This document shows, piece after piece, positions 45,941 to 54,345 of a stretch of 64,000 bases of DNA. Numbering within the stretch: the stretch's first letter is position 1; each line of letters starts with the position of its first letter. This DNA comes from Christiangramia sp. (GTDB lineage: Bacteria; Bacteroidota; Bacteroidia; Flavobacteriales; Flavobacteriaceae): contig NZ_JAPYPC010000002.1 of assembly GCF_029937855.1 (NCBI RefSeq), positions 1 through 64,000 on the forward strand, given 5' to 3'. Position numbers and translations under genes: made by a program. Below the pieces are notes generated by a model. It saw nothing but the letters and a program-made list of their open reading frames with translations. It was not told the origin of the DNA and did not search any database.

Positions 45941-47323
45941 ATGAGGAATTTTGTAATTTTTGGTTGGGGGATAATTTTTATGATACAAGGATGTGTAAAA
46001 ACAGATGATTTTGAAATTCCTGAACAGGAAATTTCAGAAGTTGAAATTGAAGGAAATCTCACCAGTATTTTAGCAGTAAAAGGCAACTTTAATTTTGATA
46101 CTGAAGCTATTTATACCTTCCGGGAAAGTGATACCTGGTTTGAGGGCTATGTGATTTCCAGTGATGCTAGCGGCAATTTCTATAAGGAACTGGTAGTTCA
46201 GGATAAACCGGAAAATCCAGTTGCCGGAATTCATATATTATTAGATCATAATTCTCTTTTTCAAACTTATAATATAGGTAGGAAGATCTATGTTAAGCTG
46301 GACGGTCTAAGCTTGTGGTATAATAATGGAGTATTGCAATTAGGTATTCAAAACAGGGGTGATGTGGTGGCAATACCAAATTCTTTAATAGATGACCATA
46401 TTATAAGATCTGAAATAACTGCGGAAATCCTTCCGAAGAATATCAGTATCTCAGATTTTAATTCGGAATTAAAGAATTTATATGTCAAATTACAAAATGT
46501 TCAGTTTGATCGAAATCTGGTTAAAAATGATCAGATTTTTTCCTTTGCCTCCAATGCTTATGACAGGTTTGACGGAGAGCGGCAGCTAGAAAGTTGTGAA
46601 ACCGGTGAAACTGTCTTACTGAGTACCAGTACATTTTCTAATTTTAAATCGCTCCTTATTCCTGCGGGTTCAGGAAGTATTGCAGGGATTTTAACCCGGG
46701 ATTTCTATGATGAACATTATGTAGTGGTGGTGAATTCGCCAGATGCCTTGCAAATGAATGGAGAACGATGTGATACAGAATACCTGAGTTGCGAAAATGC
46801 AACTACTACTAATGGCACAAAAATCATATTTGAAGAGAATTTTGATGGGGTAACTTCTAACACTACTTTAAATTCACGAGGCTGGACCAATGTGAATGTA
46901 AGTGGGGGAGAGAAAAAATTCACTCCTACTTTATCTGCAGGAAACCGGATTTTGCGGATTTCAGCATATAATACCAATGAAAGTCCGTTAGAGGCCTGGC
47001 TGGTTACTCCAAAAATAGATTTAAACTCTTCAAATTCTGAAATGTTGAGTTTTGATATACTTTCTTCCTACGATAAAGGAATGATTCTCGAAGTATATAT
47101 CACCCAGGACTATACCGGTGATCCGCTAAGTACCGAATGGACAGAGTTAGATGCCAATATTCCATTCGGCCCTTCAAGTTCTAATGCAACGATTTTCAGA
47201 GAATCAAATATTAATATTTCCTGTTTAGAGGGCAATGTTTGGATAGGCTTCAGATATTTAGGCTCCAGCTTTGATAAAACTACTACGTACGATCTTGATG
47301 ATATTAGAGTGATTGGGGAATGA
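45941..47323 (+). CDS. DUF5689 domain lipoprotein
   Basis: Lipobox Cys18 (GWGIIFMIQGC). DUF5689 covers about residues 35-270 (FEGYVISSDASGNFYKELVV and KLYVKL/NLYVKLQNVQFD-type blocks), an OB-fold-like beta domain common in Bacteroidota surface proteins. The C-terminal 170 residues (IIFEENFDGVTSNTTLNSRG to YDLDDIRVIGE) form a choice-of-anchor-type beta-sandwich. Likely surface-exposed binding partner of the TonB receptor just upstream. Its stop codon is 9 bp before the left repeat of the DUF559 unit. Confidence 0.87.
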   Translation: MRNFVIFGWGIIFMIQGCVKTDDFEIPEQEISEVEIEGNLTSILAVKGNFNFDTEAIYTFRESDTWFEGYVISSDASGNFYKELVVQDKPENPVAGIHILLDHNSLFQTYNIGRKIYVKLDGLSLWYNNGVLQLGIQNRGDVVAIPNSLIDDHIIRSEITAEILPKNISISDFNSELKNLYVKLQNVQFDRNLVKNDQIFSFASNAYDRFDGERQLESCETGETVLLSTSTFSNFKSLLIPAGSGSIAGILTRDFYDEHYVVVVNSPDALQMNGERCDTEYLSCENATTTNGTKIIFEENFDGVTSNTTLNSRGWTNVNVSGGEKKFTPTLSAGNRILRISAYNTNESPLEAWLVTPKIDLNSSNSEMLSFDILSSYDKGMILEVYITQDYTGDPLSTEWTELDANIPFGPSSSNATIFRESNINISCLEGNVWIGFRYLGSSFDKTTTYDLDDIRVIGE

Positions 47324-47332
47324 AATTAAAAC

Positions 47333-47445
47333 GGACCACCCCGTCCTTCGGACACCCCTCCTAAAATAGGAGGGGAGAAAAAAATAAACAAAAGGCTTCT
47401 TCCCTAATATTAGGGAAGGTGTCAGCCGATGGCAGACGAAAGGTC
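47333..47445 (+). repeat. Left direct repeat of the DUF559 unit
   Basis: Contains two hairpins: CCCCTCCT-AAAAT-AGGAGGGG at 47355-47375, and the perfect 18-bp palindrome TTCCCTAATATTAGGGAA at 47400-47417, then GGTGTCAGCCGATGGCAGAC. The start GGACCACC, the A-rich middle and the GTGTCAGCCGA block align with the right copy. Confidence 0.8.
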
Positions 47446-47460
47446 AAAAACACAATTCCT

Positions 47461-47820
47461 ATGAAGAGAATACACAACCGAAAATACCTGGAACCATATC
47501 GTAAAAAATTGAGGAAATCACTTACTCCGGCGGAAGCTTTTCTTTGGAAGCATTTACGAAATAGTAAGTTAGAAGGGCGAAAATTCAGAAGGCAACATAG
47601 TATCGAAAATTATATTGCGGATTTTTACTGTCCGCAGGAAAGATTGATTATTGAACTGGATGGGCAGGTTCATTTTAATGAAGCTGCCAGAGAATATGAT
47701 AAAAAGAGAACCGATGATTTAAATATGCTTGGAATTAGAGTTATAAGATTTGAAAATAAAGTAGTGTTTGATAATTTGGATTTTGTGATACAGAAGATAA
47801 AAGATAATTTTAAAAACTGA
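47461..47820 (+). CDS. DUF559 endonuclease-like protein
   Basis: 119-residue protein of the DUF559 family, which has the restriction-endonuclease-like fold related to Vsr. The core shows KFRRQHSIENYIADFYCPQE and LIIELDGQVHF: candidate active-site residues are Asp54, Glu65 and Asp67. The C-terminal RTDDLNMLGIRVIRFENKVV is typical. An in-frame ATG at 47419 lies within the left repeat and is rejected as start. Substrate unknown. Its unusual setting between two hairpin repeats suggests it may act on them or be carried by them. Confidence 0.88.
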   Translation: MKRIHNRKYLEPYRKKLRKSLTPAEAFLWKHLRNSKLEGRKFRRQHSIENYIADFYCPQERLIIELDGQVHFNEAAREYDKKRTDDLNMLGIRVIRFENKVVFDNLDFVIQKIKDNFKN

Positions 47821-47938
47821 CCACCACGTCCCTCGTACACCCCTTCTAAATTAGGTGGAGAAAAAAAATGCAGAAATTACTAAAAGGCTCCTTCGCTAAT
47901 TTTAGGGAAGGTGTCAGCCGAAGGCGGACGGAAGGGTC
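47819..47938 (+). repeat. Right direct repeat of the DUF559 unit
   Basis: Diverged copy of 47333-47445: TGACCACC at the start, ACACCCCTTCTAAATTAGGTGG (weakened first hairpin), an A-rich middle, AAAAGGCTCC, a degenerate second hairpin (TTCGCTAATTTTAGGGAAGG), then GTGTCAGCCGAAGGCGGACG. The left copy has the better-preserved hairpins. Confidence 0.8.
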
Positions 47939-47950
47939 AGAGCAGAAATT

Positions 47951-50900
47951 TTAACTAACAGCTTCCTCCTTTTTGTGTCTAAAATCCAGTGGCTGCAGCA
48001 CTTTTAAAGCTTTTTCAACAGAAGTGATCCGGTCAAAAGTAAGTAGAAGTTTTAATCCCGCTCGGGTTTCCTTCTCTTTCATGGTGCAATTCTGCCGGTG
48101 TGTCTGTACATACTGGAGCACTTTAGTAAAGTTATTGGTTTGATAAAACCTGGATTTTTGATCGGAAATAAAATAACCTACCATTTTGTTCTTTTTCATG
48201 ATTACTCGTTCCAAACCAATCTTGGCCGCAATCCATTTTATCCTAACCGAATTTAGCAAATCAACAGCCTGAGTGGGAAGTTCTCCAAATCTATCCACCA
48301 GATCAGCTTCAAATTTCTGAAGTTCTTCTTCAGTTTTTAGTTCGTTCAATTTGGTATAAAGATTCAATCTTTCAGTAATATTATTGATATAATCATCAGG
48401 GAAGAGCAATTCGAAATCTGTGTCTATTTGCGTTTCCTTGACAAAATCCTTTTGTTCCACATCTTCAGTTTCAGCATACAGATCGCGAAATTCATTTTCT
48501 TTTAATTCCTCAATAGCTTCATTAAGGATCTTTTGATAAGTGTCAAAACCAATATCATTGATGAACCCACTTTGCTCCCCGCCAAGTAAATCTCCTGCAC
48601 CACGAATTTCAAGATCCTTCATGGCAATATTGAAACCGCTTCCGAGTTCTGAAAACTGCTCCAAAGCGGTAATACGCTTCCTGGCATCTTCGGTCATTGC
48701 GGAATATGGCGGAGTGATAAAGTAACAAAATGCTTTTTTATTACTACGGCCTACGCGCCCACGCATCTGGTGAAGATCAGACAAACCAAAATTATTGGCA
48801 TTATTGATAAAGATGGTGTTGGCCTCAGAAACATCAAGTCCGCTTTCTACGATCGTGGTTGAAACCAGCACATCAAACTCACCATTGATGAAGCTTAGCA
48901 TCAATTTTTCTAGTTTTTTACCTTCCATCTGTCCATGTCCCACGCCAATTTTCGCATCGGGCACCAGGCGCTGGATCATTCCGGCAACTTCCTTAATGTT
49001 TTCCACCCTGTTATGAATAAAGAACACCTGTCCTCCTCGCTGAATTTCATAAGAAATAGCATCACGAATGGTCTCTTCTGAAAACCGAATCACATGACTT
49101 TCAATAGGATATCGGTTGGGAGGGGGAGTGGTGATGGTAGATAAGTCACGAGCAGCCATAAGGCTGAATTGTAGGGTTCTGGGGATTGGAGTAGCGGTTA
49201 AGGTTAAGGTATCCACATTCTCTTTTATGGTCTTCAACTTGTCTTTTACGGCGACCCCGAATTTCTGTTCTTCATCTACGATCAACAATCCCAGATCCTT
49301 AAATTTAACCGTTTTGCTCACCAACTGGTGCGTGCCAATAATAATATCCACCTTGCCGCTTTCAAGATCTGCCAGGGTTTCTTTTCGCTCCTTTGCGGTT
49401 CTGAAACGATTCAGATAATCTACCCTTACCGGGAAATCTTTAAGCCTTTCAGAAAAAGTTCGATGATGCTGAAAAGCAAGAATGGTGGTAGGGACCAAAA
49501 CTGCCACCTGTTTATTATTATCTACCGCTTTAAAAGCAGCTCTAATCGCAATTTCAGTTTTCCCGAAACCAACATCGCCGCATACAAGCCTATCCATTGG
49601 GCGCTCGTTTTCCATATCGGCTTTTACGGCTGCAGTGGCAGAACTTTGGTCAGGGGTGTCTTCGTACATAAAGGAAGCTTCCAGCTCGTGTTGCAGGTAA
49701 GAGTCAGGATCGTATTTAAAACCTTTCTCTAATCTTCTTTTCGCATATAATTTAATAAGATCATAGGCAATATGCTTAACCCGTGCTTTGGTTTTCTTCT
49801 TAAGATTCTTCCAGGCATTACTTCCCAACTTGTAGATCTTTGGTGGCTTGCCATCTTTACCATTGAATTTGGAGATCTTATGAAGCGAATGTATGCTGAG
49901 ATATAAAATATCACGTTCTCCGTAAATCAGTTTGATCGCTTCCTGTTTTTTACCTTCAACATCGATCTTCTGAAGTCCGCCAAACTTCCCAATTCCGTGG
50001 TCTATATGCGTTACATAATCGCCAACTTCCAGATTTGTTAGTTCCTTCAGGGTGATTGCCTGCTTTTTGGCATAACCATTCTTTAAATTGAATTTATGAT
50101 AACGTTCAAAAATCTGGTGATCTGTATAACAAACAGTTTTTAAATCTTCATCGATAAACCCCTGGAACATGGAAAAAACAGGCGTTTGATATTTTACTTC
50201 TTTCTCCTGGTCTTCAAAAATATCGTGAAAACGTTTCGCTTGCTGCTCACTTACGCAACAAATGAAATTTGTATAACCAGCTTCCTGATTTTCAATAAGA
50301 TTGTCTATGAGTAATTCAAATTGCTTATTGAAGCTAGGTTGAGGTTTGGTGTGGAACTCTATTATTTTTTCAGCTTTTAAAAAAGCCTGTGTACTCAATT
50401 CTACTGCAGTATACTCCAGCAATTGTTTTTTAATAAGCTCGCCATTACTAAAAAGTTCTTTTGGTTCACTATGTTTCACATCTTCTGAAAGCTCCTTAAA
50501 GGCTTCCTCTGCTTTTTTATATAGCTTATCTGCCTGAGCTGAAAGCAGGTCAAGATTTTTAATGAAGACGATGGTTTTTTCTGAAATATACTTCAGGAAA
50601 CTTTCTCGTGTCACACTGAGCGCAGTCGAAGTGTCATCAAGACGCTTGTTCTCTACGTTCGGCATTACCGAAATCTTCTTCTTTTTATCTGTAGAAAGCT
50701 GGGTTTCCACATCAAAGGTTCGGATACTGTCTATTTCGTCCCCAAAGAATTCAATTCTATAAGGTTCATCATGACTAAAGGAAAACACATCTATAATCCC
50801 TCCACGCACAGAGAATTCCCCCGGTTCTGTAACAAAATCAACTCTCTTGAACTGGTATTCAAAAAGTACTTCATTTACAAAATCTATCGAGAGTTCCTCT

Positions 50901-51352
50901 CCAACGGCAATTTTCAGGGTGCTTCTGTCCAGTTCCTTTCTGGTTACCACTTTCTCAAAAAGAGCATCGGGATAAGTAACGATTAAAGCAGGTTTTTTTC
51001 TGGAGTTAATCCTGTTTAGTACCTCTGCCCTTAAAAGTACATTCGCATTATCCGTTTCTTCAATCTGGTACGGTCTTCTATAACTACCGGGATAAAAAAG
51101 TACATTTTTCTCCCCAACCAATTGTTCAAGATCGTTTAAATAATAAGCAGCTTCCTCTTTATCATTAAAGATCATCAGGAAGGGCTGATCAGATTCCTTA
51201 AAAGCATCTGCCGCAACAAAGGATAGGGCAGAACCTACCAGACCTTTTAGATGAATTTTAGATTTATTTTTTTCGGAAGTGGCAATAGCATTTCGCAGTT
51301 CCTGCTGTTGCGGGGACTGTGCAAATTTCTGGGCGATAAGACTAGTACTCAT
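47951..51352 (-). CDS. mfd: Transcription-repair coupling factor
   Basis: Releases RNA polymerase stalled at DNA damage and recruits UvrA. 1133 residues in standard order: UvrB-like N-terminal domains, the RNA-polymerase interaction domain (LEVGDYVTHIDHGIGKFGG near 425), the translocase with Walker A GDVGFGKTEIAIRAAF, DEEQ box, and TATPIPRTLQ, and the C-terminal UvrA-binding region. The start at 51352 is chosen because a complete promoter ends 5 nt upstream of it; the ATG at 51376 lies within that promoter. Residues about 239-249 (DDTSTALSVT) are encoded by a palindromic repeat. Confidence 0.96.
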   Translation of the reverse strand: MSTSLIAQKFAQSPQQQELRNAIATSEKNKSKIHLKGLVGSALSFVAADAFKESDQPFLMIFNDKEEAAYYLNDLEQLVGEKNVLFYPGSYRRPYQIEETDNANVLLRAEVLNRINSRKKPALIVTYPDALFEKVVTRKELDRSTLKIAVGEELSIDFVNEVLFEYQFKRVDFVTEPGEFSVRGGIIDVFSFSHDEPYRIEFFGDEIDSIRTFDVETQLSTDKKKKISVMPNVENKRLDDTSTALSVTRESFLKYISEKTIVFIKNLDLLSAQADKLYKKAEEAFKELSEDVKHSEPKELFSNGELIKKQLLEYTAVELSTQAFLKAEKIIEFHTKPQPSFNKQFELLIDNLIENQEAGYTNFICCVSEQQAKRFHDIFEDQEKEVKYQTPVFSMFQGFIDEDLKTVCYTDHQIFERYHKFNLKNGYAKKQAITLKELTNLEVGDYVTHIDHGIGKFGGLQKIDVEGKKQEAIKLIYGERDILYLSIHSLHKISKFNGKDGKPPKIYKLGSNAWKNLKKKTKARVKHIAYDLIKLYAKRRLEKGFKYDPDSYLQHELEASFMYEDTPDQSSATAAVKADMENERPMDRLVCGDVGFGKTEIAIRAAFKAVDNNKQVAVLVPTTILAFQHHRTFSERLKDFPVRVDYLNRFRTAKERKETLADLESGKVDIIIGTHQLVSKTVKFKDLGLLIVDEEQKFGVAVKDKLKTIKENVDTLTLTATPIPRTLQFSLMAARDLSTITTPPPNRYPIESHVIRFSEETIRDAISYEIQRGGQVFFIHNRVENIKEVAGMIQRLVPDAKIGVGHGQMEGKKLEKLMLSFINGEFDVLVSTTIVESGLDVSEANTIFINNANNFGLSDLHQMRGRVGRSNKKAFCYFITPPYSAMTEDARKRITALEQFSELGSGFNIAMKDLEIRGAGDLLGGEQSGFINDIGFDTYQKILNEAIEELKENEFRDLYAETEDVEQKDFVKETQIDTDFELLFPDDYINNITERLNLYTKLNELKTEEELQKFEADLVDRFGELPTQAVDLLNSVRIKWIAAKIGLERVIMKKNKMVGYFISDQKSRFYQTNNFTKVLQYVQTHRQNCTMKEKETRAGLKLLLTFDRITSVEKALKVLQPLDFRHKKEEAVS
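50609..50636. repeat. Palindromic REP-like element in frame inside mfd
   Basis: TGTCACACTGAGCGCAGTCG then AAGTGTCA: the arms TGACACTTCGACTG/CAGTGTGTCA-like pair as an imperfect palindrome (outer TGTCACACT with AGTGTCA). The GAGCGCAGTCGAAG core equals the dispersed intergenic repeat of Bacteroidota. It is read in the open frame as about ten extra residues with no stop. Confidence 0.75.
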
Positions 51353-51357
51353 TCCTG

Positions 51358-51388
51358 CAAATATAAATTCATACAAATTGCCTTACAA
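51358..51388 (-). promoter_or_regulatory. Promoter of mfd, giving a leaderless transcript
   Basis: On the minus strand: TTG (51388-51386), 20-nt spacer, TATATTTG (51365-51358), an exact fit to the Bacteroidota consensus. Only 5 nt separate the -7 box from the ATG at 51352, so the transcript should begin at or next to the start codon. Confidence 0.65.
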
Positions 51389-51488
51389 CCAGTAAACTGA
51401 TTTTTAACTATTAAATAGCATTACAGATTTTATCAATTTAATAACACAAGAACCGCGCAGCAATACATAACTTCCCTAAAATTAGAAG

Positions 51489-51887
51489 ATGGATAACAAA
51501 CAGCTTGCATATTTTCTGGCAAGGATCACGTTGGGAATCAATCTTTTTATTCATGGCCTCGTAAGAATTCCAAAATTGGAAGCTTTCGCGAATGGAATAA
51601 TAAAAGGTTTCGAAGATAGTATGTTGCCTGAAATTTTGGTAACTCCTATTGCCTATGCTATTCCTTTTATTGAAGGAATTCTGGGTATTTTCCTGCTTTT
51701 TGGAGTGTTGGCCAGAAAAACATTAATTGGAGCCGCGATTTTCATGATTATTCTTATTGCAGGAAGCGCTTTTAAAGAAGACTGGGGCACAGTGGGCACG
51801 CAAATGCTCTATTCTTTGTATATCTTCTTTCTAATATTTTACCAGGAACATGAGTTAAGGGCTATATTCAGCAAAAAGAAAAATTAA
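51489..51887 (+). CDS. DoxX family membrane protein
   Basis: 132 residues, four membrane helices. It begins with the DoxX-type first helix LAYFLARITLGINLFIHGLVR, then PIAYAIPFIEGILGIFLLFG and closing helices. DoxX-like proteins are linked with redox or thiosulfate metabolism and oxidative stress, but the precise role is unknown. The next gene, an SDR oxidoreductase, starts 5 bp downstream, followed by a flavin reductase-like enzyme, so it belongs to a small redox operon. Confidence 0.85.
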   Translation: MDNKQLAYFLARITLGINLFIHGLVRIPKLEAFANGIIKGFEDSMLPEILVTPIAYAIPFIEGILGIFLLFGVLARKTLIGAAIFMIILIAGSAFKEDWGTVGTQMLYSLYIFFLIFYQEHELRAIFSKKKN

Positions 51888-51892
51888 GGATA

Positions 51893-52675
51893 ATGGATTT
51901 AAAATTAAGAGGAAAGAAGGTTTTTATATCAGGGTCTACTAAAGGAATTGGTTTGGCCACTGCCTGGACTCTGGCAAAAGAAGGAGCAGAAGTAATAATA
52001 AACGGGCGCTCAGAAGATTCTGTAGCGAATGCACTGGAAAAACTCAAAACTGAGGTGCCAGAAGGAAATATTTCGGGTATTGCCTGTGATTTTTCTGAAA
52101 AAGAAGAAATTGATAAGCTTATCAAAGAATTGAGCAGGCTGGATATTTTAATAAATAATGTTGGCATTTTTGGACCCAAAGATTTTGGAGATATCTCTGA
52201 TGAAGAATGGTTGGAGTTTTACGAAGTGAATGTGCTAAGCGGGGTAAGATTGTCACGAGCTTTTTTACCTAAAATGCTGAAACAGGACTGGGGCCGAATT
52301 ATTTTTATTTCCAGTGAAAGTGGATTAAATATTCCTGTGGAAATGATCCACTACGGAATGACAAAAACAGCCCAACTGGCCATTTCAAGAGGACTTGCTG
52401 AAATGACCAAAGGTTCAAAAGTTACTGTGAACAGTGTGCTGCCAGGACCAACCTTTTCAGAGGGAGTTCAGAAAATGATTGACGCTGATAATAAGGAAGA
52501 GAAAGAAAAAGCCGAGGAAGAATTTTTTGAAGAAACCAGGCCCACCTCACTTATTCAGAGATTTGCAGACCCTCAGGAAATTGCAAATATGATCTCCTAT
52601 GTAGCCAGTCCATTATCTTCGGCTACTAATGGTGCTTCTTTACGAGTGGATGGGGGTGTGGTAAAAACAATTTAA
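51893..52675 (+). CDS. SDR family NAD(P)-dependent oxidoreductase
   Basis: Classical short-chain dehydrogenase, 260 residues. Cofactor motif SGSTKGIGLATA near residue 14, NNVGIF near 87 (NNAG variant), catalytic Ser in IFISSESG, and YxxxK as YGMTK near 157. The end, GASLRVDGGVVKTI, is typical. Substrate cannot be told from the sequence. It lies between DoxX and the flavin disulfide reductase-like gene, with 12 bp to the latter. Confidence 0.92.
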   Translation: MDLKLRGKKVFISGSTKGIGLATAWTLAKEGAEVIINGRSEDSVANALEKLKTEVPEGNISGIACDFSEKEEIDKLIKELSRLDILINNVGIFGPKDFGDISDEEWLEFYEVNVLSGVRLSRAFLPKMLKQDWGRIIFISSESGLNIPVEMIHYGMTKTAQLAISRGLAEMTKGSKVTVNSVLPGPTFSEGVQKMIDADNKEEKEKAEEEFFEETRPTSLIQRFADPQEIANMISYVASPLSSATNGASLRVDGGVVKTI

Positions 52676-52687
52676 TTGAATGTAACT

Positions 52688-54043
52688 ATGGGATTTGAAG
52701 AATTTGATGTTTTTGTGATAGGAACCGGAACAGCCGGAAAAAGTGTCGCTAAAGAATGTGTTGCTGAAGGCTTAAAAGTAGCCATCGCCGATAACCGGGA
52801 ATTTGGCGGTACCTGTGCAAACAGGGGATGTGATCCAAAAAAAGTTTTAGTAGGATTGACTGAAATCCTGGATCGCGCTGCAAAAATGAAAGGAAATGGG
52901 ATCACAAAATTGCCTGAATTCAGCTGGAAAGATCTTATGGAATTTAAAAAATCCTTCACGAGCGCCGTACCGGCTGCTACCGAAAAAGATATGAAGCAAC
53001 TTGGTATTAAAATGTATCATCAATCTCCGAAATTCCTGGATGAAAATACACTCTCGGTGGAGGGTAAAACCGTAAAAGCAAAAAAGATAGTGATCGCTAC
53101 AGGGAATAAACCCCTGGAATTACCGATTCCGGGGAGAGATCTTCCAATAACAAGTGACGAATTCCTGGAGCTGGAAGAGCTGCCGGAAAGTATGATCTTT
53201 ATTGGAGCCGGATATATTGGGATGGAATTTGCCCATATTGCGGCTAGATGCGGTGTAGCAGTAACGATGATAGATACTGAATCCAGGGCACTGAACAACT
53301 TTGATGAAGATATGGTGAAACATCTTCAGAGAGCTTCAGAAGAAATTGGGATCAAATTTATATTTAATGCCGCGGTGACTGAAGTTGAGAAACTTCAAAC
53401 AAATTACAGGATTAGTGCGAAACAAGGGGGAAAAGAAATTGAATTAAAGGCAAAACTGGTTATAAATGCAGCCGGAAGAGTTCCCTCTATAGACGGTCTG
53501 GATCTGGAGAAGGGGAATGTGGAATATTCAAAAAAGGGAATTACCGTAAATCAACATTTGCAAAGTCCTACCAATAAAAGCGTCTATGCGTGTGGCGATG
53601 TGTCGGCGAGTGAAGGCCTTCCACTAACTCCATTGTCTTCTCAGGAAGCGCGGCTTGTAGCAGGAAATATTCTGGATAAAGACCGTGAAAAGAAAGTAGA
53701 TTATCCTCCACAACCTTCCGTAGTATTTACTTTACCTAATCTGGCTTCTGTAGGTTTAAATGAGAAAGAAGCCAGAGAAAAGGGATATGATTTTACACTT
53801 GACCAAAAACTGGTGCCACAGTGGTTTAATGCTAAACGGATAAATGACGATTATTATGCCTATAAAACCTTGGTAGATAAAAAAACGGGTCTTGTTCTAG
53901 GAGCACATTTGGTAGGGCCAGATGCCGGAGAAATGATCAATATGTTTGTAATGGCAATGTGTGGTAAATTAACCTGTGAAACTTTGAAAGGAATGATATT
54001 CTCCTATCCTAGCTGGGGTAGCGACATCAAAGGGATGGTCTAA
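52688..54043 (+). CDS. FAD-dependent pyridine nucleotide-disulfide oxidoreductase-like protein
   Basis: 451 residues, glutathione reductase/mercuric reductase-like. FAD-binding GTGTAGKSVAKEC, redox-active Cys pair in GGTCANRGCDPKKVL, NAD(P)-binding GAGYIGMEFAHIAARCG, second FAD motif VYACGDVSASEGLPLTP, and a dimerisation domain. The usual C-terminal HPxxxE catalytic pair is replaced by YPSWGSD, so it probably does not act as a standard disulfide reductase. I use the ATG at 52688; a TTG at 52676 is the alternative. Likely co-transcribed with SDR and DoxX. Confidence 0.88.
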   Translation: MGFEEFDVFVIGTGTAGKSVAKECVAEGLKVAIADNREFGGTCANRGCDPKKVLVGLTEILDRAAKMKGNGITKLPEFSWKDLMEFKKSFTSAVPAATEKDMKQLGIKMYHQSPKFLDENTLSVEGKTVKAKKIVIATGNKPLELPIPGRDLPITSDEFLELEELPESMIFIGAGYIGMEFAHIAARCGVAVTMIDTESRALNNFDEDMVKHLQRASEEIGIKFIFNAAVTEVEKLQTNYRISAKQGGKEIELKAKLVINAAGRVPSIDGLDLEKGNVEYSKKGITVNQHLQSPTNKSVYACGDVSASEGLPLTPLSSQEARLVAGNILDKDREKKVDYPPQPSVVFTLPNLASVGLNEKEAREKGYDFTLDQKLVPQWFNAKRINDDYYAYKTLVDKKTGLVLGAHLVGPDAGEMINMFVMAMCGKLTCETLKGMIFSYPSWGSDIKGMV

Positions 54044-54345
54044 AATCTAAAATTAGCCATAGTATTTCTTAGTAAAAGTTACTTGTTTTCTATTAAAGAA
54101 ATCAGACCGTTTCGCTTTTAGATATAAGAAGTTAAACGGGAACTTAACTAACTGATAACAAAGTATTTTTAAACTGTGTTCTTCAAAGAATACCACAATT
54201 TGAAAATTTGTAAAAAAGGTTATAAATAGTAAGTAACTTTAAACTATAAAATACTGGGTTGAGGGTCGTTCCTTAAAATTTTATAGGGTACTACCGAATA
54301 AAAAGCTGAAAAAAAGACAATCGTCTGAGGCAATTCTTCCTTTTT
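54044..54345. other. Non-coding spacer, no feature recognised
   Basis: 302 bp between convergent genes. AT-rich, with no convincing terminator, repeat or coding ORF. Confidence 0.3.

Larger units (their letters stand above)
47333..47938 (+). mobile_element. Putative DUF559-carrying repeat unit
   Basis: One small endonuclease-like gene (47461-47820) lies exactly between two imperfect direct repeats, 47333-47445 and 47819-47938. The stop codon TGA of the gene is the first part of the right repeat (TGACCACC). The whole unit fits between the end of the DUF5689 gene and the end of mfd. No transposase, target-site duplication or terminal inverted repeat was recognised, so mobility is an inference from structure. 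Confidence 0.5.

Noticed and set aside
47419-47460. Upstream ATG start for the DUF559 gene
   Set aside because: It falls inside the left repeat and adds residues that are not part of DUF559. The ATG at 47461 begins a typical family N-terminus.
47333-47938. Repeat pair considered as a CRISPR array or composite transposon
   Set aside because: Only two imperfect copies flank one gene, with no spacers and no transposase. A repeat-carried nuclease unit is the more fitting description.
50562-51376. Plus-strand open frames opposite mfd
   Set aside because: All are antisense to a certain gene and show no domain or signal of their own.
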